A stretch of 11,626 bases of DNA from Gammaproteobacteria bacterium (lineage in GTDB: Bacteria > Pseudomonadota > Gammaproteobacteria > Enterobacterales > Alteromonadaceae): assembly GCA_027484495.1 (NCBI GenBank), contig JAIXSW010000028.1, positions 1-11,626 on the forward strand. Reading direction: 5' to 3'. This document shows, piece after piece, positions 5,179-11,626 of this stretch. A model generated the notes under the pieces. It saw nothing but the letters and a program-made list of their open reading frames with translations, had not been told where the DNA came from and did not search any database. The translations under genes and the position numbers were made by a program. The first letter of the stretch is position 1; every line of letters starts with the position of its first letter.

Positions 5179-7278
5179 GTGTTTTTAGCTAAATCTCGTG
5201 TATCCGGTTTTTTTCAGGCCGCAGGTCTGAGTGTCGCAGCCAGTGTTGTGGGTTGTTTTCATGTGTCGGCAGCAACCGGAGTGCCGACCGCGGCTGCTCC
5301 GCTGGTTCAACCATCTTATTTTGAATCCGAAGATATTTTTGGCCTGGAATGGGCCAGTGATCCGCAGTTGTCCCCGGATGGCCGCACTATTGTTTATGTG
5401 CGCAACAGTAACGACATTATGACGGACCGCGCCCGCACGGCGTTGTGGCAAATTGATGTGGCGAGTGGCCAACATACGCCGCTGTACGCCGACAAATTTA
5501 ATTACAGTCAGCCGCGTTGGGCGCCGGATGGCACACGGCTGGCGTTTATTTCTGATCTAAGCGGCAAAGCGCAAGTCCATCTGCATTGGGTCAAAACCGG
5601 CCAAAATACTCAGCTGAGCCGCTTAGACAAAAGCCCGTCCAATCTGACCTGGTCGCCGGATGGCAAACAGCTGGCTTTTACGATGAATATGCCGGCGGCA
5701 CCGTCGGCACTGACCACCTTGGTCAAAATGCCGAAAAAGCCTAAAGATGCCAACTGGTCGGAACCGGTGGTGGTGATCGACCGCGCGCAATATCAGGCTG
5801 ACGGTCAGGGTTTCCTCAAATCGGAATACCGGCAGCTGTTCTTGCTCAGTAGCGATGGTGGCACCGCGCGCCAGCTGACCAGCGGTGATCGCAGTTATGG
5901 CGACGATCTGACGTTCAGCCCGGATGGCAAAGCGCTGGTGTTTTCTGCCAACCTGGCGCCAGATTGGGAATATCAGCCACGCGACAGCGACTTGTATCAG
6001 CTGGATCTGCAAAGCGGTAGCCTGAAACAGCTGACCGCAGTGCCGGGGCAGGAAACCAGCCCGGTGTTTTCACCGGATGGTAAAAAGCTGGCGTATCTGT
6101 GGGGCAGCAATGCCAAATTACCGTTCGCCAACGGCAAGCTTAAAGTACTGGATGTCGCGTCCGGCAAAAGCCGTGATATCGGCGCCGCGCTGGATTTAGA
6201 TCTGACTGCGCCGGACTGGTGGAGCAATGATGAGCTGACGGTGCAATATGATGAAAAAGGCCTGCGCAAAGTGGCGCTGCTGGATTTCGGTGGTGAGCTG
6301 ACCGTGCTGACGGACCAGCTGTCCGGTACCGGCTTGCCGCAGCCGTATTTAAGTGGTGAGTATCAGCAAAGTGCGGAAAAGCTGGTGTTTAGCAAAGGGG
6401 ATGCGTCGCGTCCGGCCGATGTCGCACTGTGGCAGGACGGCAAAGTACGTCAGCTGACTCAACTCAATGAAGATTTGCTCGGCCATAAAAAACTCGGTCA
6501 GGTGCATGAAATCAATTACAAATCCTCCTTTGATGGCGAGCCGATGCAGGGGTGGTATATCACACCACCGGATTTTGACCCGAAGAAAAAATACCCGATG
6601 ATGCTGGAGATCCACGGTGGCCCGCATCTGGCCTATGGCCCGCATTTTAGTGCTGAGATGCAACGTTTTGCCCGCGAAGGTTATGTGGTGTTTTATGACA
6701 ATCACCGTGGCAGTACCGGTTATGGCGAACGCTTTGCACTGTTATTGCACAACAAATACAGTTCACCGGAAGACTATGCCGATCATGATTCCGGCGTGAA
6801 TGCGATGATCGCGAAAGGTTTTGTCGATGCCGACAACGTCTATATTGCCGGCGGCTCAGCCGGTGGCATCGCAACCGCCTACGCGATTGGTCTGACCGAC
6901 CGCTATCGTGCGGCAGCAGTGATCAAACCTATTATCAACTGGGTCAGTAAAGTGCTGACCGGGGATAGTTATTTGTATCAGACCTATCATCAGTTCCCGG
7001 GCGTGCCCTGGGATCATCTGGAACATTACTGGCAGCGTTCACCGATCGCCAATGTCGGCAAAATCAAAACACCGACGCTGATTATGACCGGCGAAGCGGA
7101 TCGCCGTACGCCAATCAGTGAGTCCGAGCAGCTGTATCAGGCACTGAAACTGCAACACGTACCAACAGCACTGGTGCGGGTGCCGGGTGCGCCACATGGT
7201 ATTGCTGGCCGGCCGAGCCGGATGATTGCCAAAATCGAACATACTTTGGCCTGGTTCGAGCTGCACAAAAAACAATAG
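5179..7278 (+). CDS. Exported S9-family peptidase (prolyl oligopeptidase type)
   Basis: This serine peptidase of the S9 alpha/beta-hydrolase family probably cleaves short peptides in the periplasm or at the cell surface. I choose GTG 5179 because AGGGAG (5166-5171) sits seven bases upstream and a signal peptide starts there, giving 699 residues. The open frame extends back to 5008 but would put a Cys/Arg-rich stretch before the signal peptide. PD40/TolB-like propeller repeats with (S/A)PDG occur at about residues 65, 115, 159, 247 and 298. The catalytic domain has the IHGGPH block at 478-483, the nucleophile GGS560AGG, Asp641 (EADRRTP) and His673 (GAPHGI), so the triad is complete. V23-V-G-C26 could be a lipobox; otherwise signal peptidase I would cut near VSAA. 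The gene is followed directly by a terminator. Confidence 0.93.
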   Translation: MFLAKSRVSGFFQAAGLSVAASVVGCFHVSAATGVPTAAAPLVQPSYFESEDIFGLEWASDPQLSPDGRTIVYVRNSNDIMTDRARTALWQIDVASGQHTPLYADKFNYSQPRWAPDGTRLAFISDLSGKAQVHLHWVKTGQNTQLSRLDKSPSNLTWSPDGKQLAFTMNMPAAPSALTTLVKMPKKPKDANWSEPVVVIDRAQYQADGQGFLKSEYRQLFLLSSDGGTARQLTSGDRSYGDDLTFSPDGKALVFSANLAPDWEYQPRDSDLYQLDLQSGSLKQLTAVPGQETSPVFSPDGKKLAYLWGSNAKLPFANGKLKVLDVASGKSRDIGAALDLDLTAPDWWSNDELTVQYDEKGLRKVALLDFGGELTVLTDQLSGTGLPQPYLSGEYQQSAEKLVFSKGDASRPADVALWQDGKVRQLTQLNEDLLGHKKLGQVHEINYKSSFDGEPMQGWYITPPDFDPKKKYPMMLEIHGGPHLAYGPHFSAEMQRFAREGYVVFYDNHRGSTGYGERFALLLHNKYSSPEDYADHDSGVNAMIAKGFVDADNVYIAGGSAGGIATAYAIGLTDRYRAAAVIKPIINWVSKVLTGDSYLYQTYHQFPGVPWDHLEHYWQRSPIANVGKIKTPTLIMTGEADRRTPISESEQLYQALKLQHVPTALVRVPGAPHGIAGRPSRMIAKIEHTLAWFELHKKQ

Positions 7279-7302
7279 AGCTGTGCGGCGGTTTAGACCC
7301 GA

Positions 7303-7332
7303 CAGAAAGGCGCTTTGGCGCCTTTCTGCTTT
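7303..7332 (+). terminator. Intrinsic terminator after the S9 peptidase gene
   Basis: CAGAAAGGCGC (7303-7313) pairs perfectly over 11 bases with GCGCCTTTCTG (7318-7328) around a TTTG loop, and CTTT follows. The T tract is short, but the stem is strong and lies 25 bases after the stop codon. Confidence 0.85.
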
Positions 7333-7419
7333 CTGGCAAAAAGTTGCGCCAGCTCATAGCTTTAGCGCGAGAATAGTGCTGAAATCAAACCATACAGCTT
7401 TACACCGCCGCAGGTTTTG

Positions 7420-8685
7420 ATGCAAACCGAACTGATCCTGTTACAGAACTTTGCTTATGCGCTGGCGATCGGCGCCTTGGTCGGTATTGAACGCGAAAAA
7501 CATAAAGTCAGTAACTTAAGCAGTTTTGGTGGCGTGCGAACTTTTATGTTGATAGCGCTGCTTGGCGCTGTGGGCGCCTGGCTCGGTTTGCAGCTGCAGC
7601 AACCCTGGCCGGAATTGGCCGTACTGGCGGTGGTCGCGGTGCTGGTGCTGGCTGCCTACAACCGCAAACAACGTGAAGAGCCGCAGGTGCCGGGCCTGAC
7701 GACTGAGCTCAGCGCGGTACTGGTCTTTCTGCTCGGTGGCACTGTGATGCATGGTCATGCCGGCATCGCCGTCGCGCTGGCGATTATCACCTCGGCGATC
7801 CTGGCGTTTAAACAGCCGCTGCACGGCTTGGTCGACAAAATCGGCAATGACGATTTATATGCCGGCCTGAAGTTGTTAATCGCTACTTTCATCGTGTTAC
7901 CTTTATTGCCTGATCATGCCCTTGACCCCTGGCAGGCCTTCAATCCTTATAAAATCTGGTTATTGGTGATTCTGATCTCGTTGTTGTCGCTGGTCGGTTA
8001 TATCGCGACCCGGTTGCTCGGGCCGGCGCGCGGCACTGCGGTGGCAGGACTGGCCGGTGGCTTGGTGTCATCGACGGCTGTCAGTCTGAGTTTTGCCAGG
8101 CTCAGTCAGCAGCCGCAGGGCAGCGACAATCAGGATGATGCGCTGGCTTGTGGCATTTTATTGGCCTGGTCGGTGATGTCGCTGCGCGTGTTGTTGATGG
8201 TCGGTATTGTCTATCTGCCATTATTGGCACCGTTATGGCCGACCATCGGCGCTATGACTTTGACTACGCTGGCTCTGGCTGCTTACTTTTACCGCAAAGC
8301 GCCGCAACTGCAGGCGAACTCAGCCACGGCCGTCAGCAATCCGTTCAGTTTATGGGCAGCCAGCCAATTTGGTTTCATGTTTGCGGCGGTGTTGCTGGTG
8401 GTCAAGCTCACCGAGCACTTTGCACCGGCAGAAGGGCTGTACCTGGTGTCGGCTATTGCGGGGACAACCGATGTTGACGCTATCACCTTGTCGATGGCGC
8501 AATATGCCCAGCAAGCCGGGCGTGAGCAGTTGGCTGCAACAGCACTGGTGATTGCGGTGCTCAGCAATACGCTGGTGAAAACGGCGCTGGTTTCGACACT
8601 TGGCAGTGCCGGCTTGCGCCAACGTCTGCTGCGTGCCTGTGGATTCGTTTTGTTGACAGCGATTCTGGTGTTGTGGGCGCTGTAG
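7420..8685 (+). CDS. MgtC/SapB-DUF4010 family membrane protein
   Basis: This 421-residue multi-pass inner-membrane protein has about a dozen hydrophobic segments. The start is ATG 7420 with GCAGG ending six bases upstream; an in-frame TTG at 7417 lies too close to that site. The N-terminal part carries the MgtC/SapB pattern: ALAIGALVGIERE (residues 14-26), then FGGVRTF (36-42) and membrane helices. The C-terminal part matches DUF4010, with a basic loop, the AGGLVSSTAVSLSFARLS helix and the conserved G348-T-T-D-V-D-A-I-T motif, whose acidic residues lie in or near the membrane. Function is unknown. MgtC proteins are linked to Mg2+ limitation and virulence, but this DUF4010 architecture is distinct, and a transport or ion role is only inferred. 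It is seemingly transcribed on its own after the upstream terminator; the next gene follows after 67 bases without a terminator. Confidence 0.88.
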   Translation: MQTELILLQNFAYALAIGALVGIEREKHKVSNLSSFGGVRTFMLIALLGAVGAWLGLQLQQPWPELAVLAVVAVLVLAAYNRKQREEPQVPGLTTELSAVLVFLLGGTVMHGHAGIAVALAIITSAILAFKQPLHGLVDKIGNDDLYAGLKLLIATFIVLPLLPDHALDPWQAFNPYKIWLLVILISLLSLVGYIATRLLGPARGTAVAGLAGGLVSSTAVSLSFARLSQQPQGSDNQDDALACGILLAWSVMSLRVLLMVGIVYLPLLAPLWPTIGAMTLTTLALAAYFYRKAPQLQANSATAVSNPFSLWAASQFGFMFAAVLLVVKLTEHFAPAEGLYLVSAIAGTTDVDAITLSMAQYAQQAGREQLAATALVIAVLSNTLVKTALVSTLGSAGLRQRLLRACGFVLLTAILVLWAL

Positions 8686-8752
8686 CCGTTCTTTGCTAAG
8701 ATGCGCCCCCAAAGCACGGCGAAGTCGCCCGGTGCTGTTTGCAGGAGTGATG

Positions 8753-9682
8753 ATGTCCAAAGCGGCGCGGCCTTCCGAAATTACCTTACCACCGGTCAAT
8801 CAGGGCTGGGAAAATCTGTATCAGTTTTTGTGCAGTCAGTTTCCGCGTATCGCTCCGGACATTTGGGCCGCGCGATTTCGTGACGGTAAAATTCACTGGC
8901 ACAACGGCGATCCGGTCTCGATGGATGCGGCGTTTTTACCCAGCCGCCGTTTGTGTTATTACCGCGAGGTGGTCTCTGAACCGGTGATTGCAGCGGCTCA
9001 TCAGATTGTTTATCAGGACCATCATATCTTGCTGGCCTGCAAACCGCATGGCTTGCCGGTGATCCCAGGCGGGGAATTTGTTAATGAATGCCTGTTGGAG
9101 CGGCTGCGCCGCGAGACCGGGCTGGCAGACATAGCGCCGGTGCACCGGCTAGATCGGGATACCGCCGGGCTGGTGCTGTTTTCCATCAATCCGCATAGTC
9201 GGGCCGCTTATTATCAACTGTTTGCCCAAGGCCAGATTGAGAAAACCTATCAGGCAGTTGCGACCTTACCTCAGACGCTACAGCAGATGCCACTGCCGCA
9301 ACAGTTCGGGCTGCAAAACCGGTTGGAGAAAAGTCAGCCGCGATTTTTGATGCAGGCCGTTGCAGGGGAGCCCAATGCACATTCCACTCTGCGTTTAATT
9401 GCTCGCAAAGAGCAACTAGGGCTGTTTGAACTGACCCCGCATACCGGCAAAACCCATCAGCTTCGGCTGCATATGCAGGCTATCGGCTGTCCGATTTTAT
9501 TTGACCCTTATTACCCGACACTGCTGGCTAAATCCGCAATATTGGCTGGGCCGTTGCAGTTGCTGGCGCAGCAGTTGCAGTTCGTTGACCCGGTTTCTGG
9601 TCAACCACAGTCATTTCGTTCGCCGAGACAACTGAGTGCCTGGCCATCCGATGAAGCGTCAGCAACGGCAGCAACGGCATAA
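8753..9682 (+). CDS. RluA-family pseudouridine synthase
   Basis: This 309-residue enzyme isomerises uridine to pseudouridine in rRNA or tRNA; the target site cannot be told from the sequence. I place the start at ATG 8753, five bases after AGGAG (8743-8747). The open frame reaches back to a TTG at 8693, but that would add a basic, unconserved extension. An adjacent ATG at 8750 is too near the Shine-Dalgarno. Residues 19-54 resemble an S4-like RNA-binding segment. The catalytic domain has HRLDRDTAGLVLF with catalytic Asp134, and TGKTHQLRLHM at 241-251. The C-terminus ends in an Ala/Thr-rich tail encoded by short repeats. The subgroup is the RluA-like proteins annotated only as 'RluA family', not clearly RluC, RluD or TruC. 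It may be cotranscribed with the MgtC-type gene, although TGCTAAGAT at 8694-8702 resembles an extended -10 in the gap. Confidence 0.92.
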   Translation: MSKAARPSEITLPPVNQGWENLYQFLCSQFPRIAPDIWAARFRDGKIHWHNGDPVSMDAAFLPSRRLCYYREVVSEPVIAAAHQIVYQDHHILLACKPHGLPVIPGGEFVNECLLERLRRETGLADIAPVHRLDRDTAGLVLFSINPHSRAAYYQLFAQGQIEKTYQAVATLPQTLQQMPLPQQFGLQNRLEKSQPRFLMQAVAGEPNAHSTLRLIARKEQLGLFELTPHTGKTHQLRLHMQAIGCPILFDPYYPTLLAKSAILAGPLQLLAQQLQFVDPVSGQPQSFRSPRQLSAWPSDEASATAATA

Positions 9683-9744
9683 CGGCGCCACCTTTTAACA
9701 GGTCACAGCACACAGTGCCAACGGTCGTTGCTGCTCGTGATTAA

Positions 9745-9822
9745 GAGGTAACCTTCACTGCAAAAAAAATTCAATATTTATCCATTATTTAACAAGTTTT
9801 ACCTCTGTGAAGGCTTTACCTC
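9745..9822. repeat. Interrupted inverted repeat with a TTTACCTC direct repeat
   Basis: GAGGTAA plus CCTTCAC (9745-9758) is the inverse of GTGAAGG plus TTACCTC (9807-9813 and 9816-9822), with two unpaired bases in the right arm and a 48-base AT-rich centre. A second TTTACCTC at 9798-9805 repeats the one at 9815-9822 with a 17-base period, so the left arm could pair with either copy. It lies just upstream of the DUF2238 gene and is not a normal terminator because of the long loop. Confidence 0.6.
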
Positions 9823-9843
9823 AGTCTTGTAACTGCTTACATT
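9815..9843 (+). promoter_or_regulatory. Possible promoter of the DUF2238 gene
   Basis: TTTACC (9815-9820) and TACATT (9838-9843) are separated by 17 bases, each a partial match to the sigma-70 consensus. The -35 overlaps the right arm of the inverted repeat, so a protein bound there would affect initiation. Expected leader length is about 20-25 bases. Confidence 0.3.
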
Positions 9844-9872
9844 GATTCAGTAATGACTGATATTGGTGATTG

Positions 9873-10493
9873 ATGATTTCTTCGATGCAATTTTCCGCCG
9901 CTTCAGGTCTGCTGTTCATCCTGATGCTATGGTCCGGCTGGGCTCCCTTCGATCGCACGACCTGGCTGTTGGAGATTTTCCCGGTATTGCTGGTGTGGCC
10001 ATTGTTGTGGCGTAGCCGGCAGTCCTATCCGCTGACCCCGTTGTTATATAGCTTGATCCTGTGTCATGCCGCTGTATTGATTCTGGGCGGTACTTACAGT
10101 TACGCCAGGGTGCCGCTTGGCTTCTGGTTGATGGACTGGTTTACGCTGGATCGGAATCCCTATGACAAAATTGGCCACCTGATGCAAGGTTTTGTGCCAG
10201 TTCTGGCTGCCCGCGAGATCCTGCTGCGGGGTGGTTATGTGCAAGGCAAAAAGATGTTGCAGTTTCTGTTGCTGTGTATTGTTCTGGCGATCAGCGCCAC
10301 ATATGAACTGATCGAATGGGCGGCTGCAGTGATGTTAGGGCAGGGCGCCGATGAATTTCTTGGCACACAGGGCTATGCGTGGGATACGCAAGCCGATATG
10401 GCCTTTGCGTTGCTTGGTGCGGTTCTGGCGTTACTGCTGCTTAGTCGCTGGCACGACCGGCAGCTTTGTCAGCTTGCATCTGGTGATGTTTAG
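9873..10493 (+). CDS. DUF2238 (YjdF-like) inner-membrane protein
   Basis: This 206-residue multi-pass membrane protein has six to seven hydrophobic segments. I take ATG 9873 as the start; the preceding in-frame TTG (9870) is unlikely, and the upstream GGTGA is a weak ribosome binding site. ATG 9885 is an alternative. Family hallmarks are D93-R-N-P-Y-D-K-I-G-H102, Y144-E-L-I-E-W149, and FLGTQGYAWDTQADM at 162-176, where conserved acidic and polar residues cluster beside membrane helices. Length agrees with E. coli YjdF (about 210 residues). The family's biochemical function is not established. It is preceded by the 9745-9822 repeats, and the next gene follows after 52 bases without a terminator, so the two may be cotranscribed. 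Confidence 0.9.
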   Translation: MISSMQFSAASGLLFILMLWSGWAPFDRTTWLLEIFPVLLVWPLLWRSRQSYPLTPLLYSLILCHAAVLILGGTYSYARVPLGFWLMDWFTLDRNPYDKIGHLMQGFVPVLAAREILLRGGYVQGKKMLQFLLLCIVLAISATYELIEWAAAVMLGQGADEFLGTQGYAWDTQADMAFALLGAVLALLLLSRWHDRQLCQLASGDV

Positions 10494-10545
10494 GGATATG
10501 TTAAAACAATGTTCCTTTAAAGTTGCCTTTGGAAAGGATGCCAGA

Positions 10546-11626
10546 ATGCATTGCTGTTGGACACTGCTAACACTATTGTTACTGAGCAGCTTGCCGCTTC
10601 AGGCAGAAAGCATGGCGCCAATTGTCGAATTTCTGCCAGAGTGCAAGCAGCACGATGTACTCCCGGTTAAGACCACCCTGAAAGTCCGTAACAGCAACCT
10701 GCTCAGATTCTCGCAATTGCGTGACGTGCCTGAAGTTGCCCGTTATTTACAACAAATGCGTGAAAATGCCAGTGCCCGCCGTTTTGATGCGGTGTTATTA
10801 GAGCAGCTGAAACAGTCGGAATATAAAGCGCCGGGTAACTATTCTGAAGTGCAGGTGCAGCTGGAACTGTTTCGGTTTTGTGATGGCAACGATGCGTTGT
10901 CAGATACCAGCGCAGATCCCGGCGGCAACCGGCAGATCCGGCAGAATCTGGGCACGCTGGAAATAAAGACATCGATTAATACCGTGGTGGCTTTTGCTAG
11001 GGCTGAGTCGGAATATAAAGTGGTTACACCGCCACATATGCATGTGTCCCTGACTGAAGGGGCTATGGGCGTCAAACCGAAAATGACGGCCACACAAGTG
11101 CAGGCGCTGTGGGGGACGCCATCTGCGGATTTAGTAACACAGGATGGCGCCCGATTGCTGGGTTATGGTCGGCGGCTTTGGGTTTTATTGGATCCGCTGG
11201 TCAAAGCGGTCTTTACCGACAGCGAGCTCCTCAGCGGTGTCGGCCGGAATTTATTGGAGTTTCACCCGGAGTTTGACGAAAGACCCTGGCTGATAGATGG
11301 TAAAGTGCCTTATAAAAAAGACATGGTCCAAGCCGGCTTGCAGCTTGGTTCCTGGCAAAAAAAATCAGCTTTATTATGGCGGCGTCAGCTAGGTACGCAG
11401 CAGCTGAGTGTGCAGTTTGAAGAATTTAATCCGGAATCTGTCGACCAAAATACCGCGCTGCTGACCGGGTTTCGCCTCAGTGGCCAACCGGATCAGGTTG
11501 TGAAAAGTCCGTTACAACAAGCCGCGATGACCGACGTGCTGACGTTTGTTGAAGCCGTCAATGTGCGCAATCTTAGGAAGCAGCAGCTGGCCAGCCAGCT
11601 GCCCGCGCCATTACGGGTACATCAGA
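10546..11626 (+). CDS. Exported protein of unknown function, 3' end missing
   Basis: An uninterrupted frame of 360 codons starts at ATG 10546, behind AAGGA (10534-10538), and leaves the window without a stop. Residues 1-20 are a signal peptide (basic start is weak; hydrophobic core TLLTLLLLSSLPLQA), so the protein is probably periplasmic. I do not recognise the family. Residues 175-193 read GVKPKMTATQVQALWGTPS, followed by GYGRRLWVLLD and AVFTD. This resembles the SmpA/BamE-like pattern (Gly-Met-Thr ... Val ... Leu-Gly-x-Pro, then a Tyr-Gly-Arg/hydrophobic strand). A second, weaker similar stretch begins near KDMVQAGLQLGSW. The N-terminal 150 residues contain two Cys and an amphipathic charged helix region. 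It may share a transcript with the DUF2238 gene upstream. Confidence 0.85.
   Translation, partial: MHCCWTLLTLLLLSSLPLQAESMAPIVEFLPECKQHDVLPVKTTLKVRNSNLLRFSQLRDVPEVARYLQQMRENASARRFDAVLLEQLKQSEYKAPGNYSEVQVQLELFRFCDGNDALSDTSADPGGNRQIRQNLGTLEIKTSINTVVAFARAESEYKVVTPPHMHVSLTEGAMGVKPKMTATQVQALWGTPSADLVTQDGARLLGYGRRLWVLLDPLVKAVFTDSELLSGVGRNLLEFHPEFDERPWLIDGKVPYKKDMVQAGLQLGSWQKKSALLWRRQLGTQQLSVQFEEFNPESVDQNTALLTGFRLSGQPDQVVKSPLQQAAMTDVLTFVEAVNVRNLRKQQLASQLPAPLRVHQ

Noticed and set aside
8693..8752. N-terminal extension of the pseudouridine synthase from TTG 8693
   Set aside because: No ribosome binding site at the TTG; AGGAG directly precedes ATG 8750/8753; the extra residues are basic and unlike the family.
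9668..9734. Inverted repeat GCAGCAACG / CGTTGCTGC at the 3' end of the pseudouridine synthase gene
   Set aside because: The loop is about 49 bases and no T tract follows, so it is not an intrinsic terminator; GCAGCAACG-like units are also part of a local low-complexity Ala/Thr repeat.
1..11626. Mobile elements, CRISPR arrays, tRNA genes, toxin-antitoxin or phage-defence modules
   Set aside because: No transposase or integrase, terminal repeats, regular spacer repeats, tRNA-like cloverleaf or defence-type domains were seen on either strand; the gene set looks like ordinary chromosome.

Overview
The window reads as ordinary chromosomal DNA of a free-living gammaproteobacterium. A Rheinheimera/Alishewanella/Alteromonadales-type genome is my inference from gene content, a DUF885 lipoprotein, a secreted S9 peptidase and moderate base composition; no rRNA or marker gene is present to prove it. 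All well-supported genes lie on the + strand, mostly as single transcription units separated by intrinsic terminators or 50-190 base gaps. I see no transposase, integrase, CRISPR array, tRNA, toxin-antitoxin pair or recognisable defence system.

Layout. 1-139: 3' end of an unidentified gene. 294-1112: secreted protein joining a LprI-like and a MliC-like lysozyme-inhibitor domain. 1291-1830: GNAT acetyltransferase. 1911-3797: DUF885 putative metallopeptidase lipoprotein, closed by a strong terminator. 3938-4290: AT-rich promoter region and long leader of a CspA-family gene (4291-4500), which ends at a terminator that could work in both directions. 4752-5054: small three-helix membrane protein of unknown function. 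5179-7278: secreted S9 prolyl-oligopeptidase-family peptidase, again with a strong terminator. 7420-8685: MgtC/SapB-DUF4010 multi-pass membrane protein. 8753-9682: RluA-family pseudouridine synthase. 9873-10493: DUF2238 (YjdF-like) membrane protein. 10546-11626: start of an unrecognised exported protein that runs off the window.

How the genes fit together. There is no evident pathway. Several products act in the envelope: the lysozyme-inhibitor-like protein, two exported peptidases and three membrane proteins. This suits a proteolytic heterotroph scavenging peptides. The cold-shock protein and pseudouridine synthase are housekeeping RNA-related functions.

Most worth a second look: the csp leader, where a 7-base segment exactly complements the Shine-Dalgarno region; the repeat cluster in front of the DUF2238 gene; the domain architecture of the lysozyme-inhibitor-like protein; and the unrecognised exported protein at the right edge. 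Several start codons were chosen by ribosome binding site (GTG 1911, GTG 4752, GTG 5179, ATG 7420, ATG 8753), which shortens the longest open frames considerably for the peptidase and the pseudouridine synthase.
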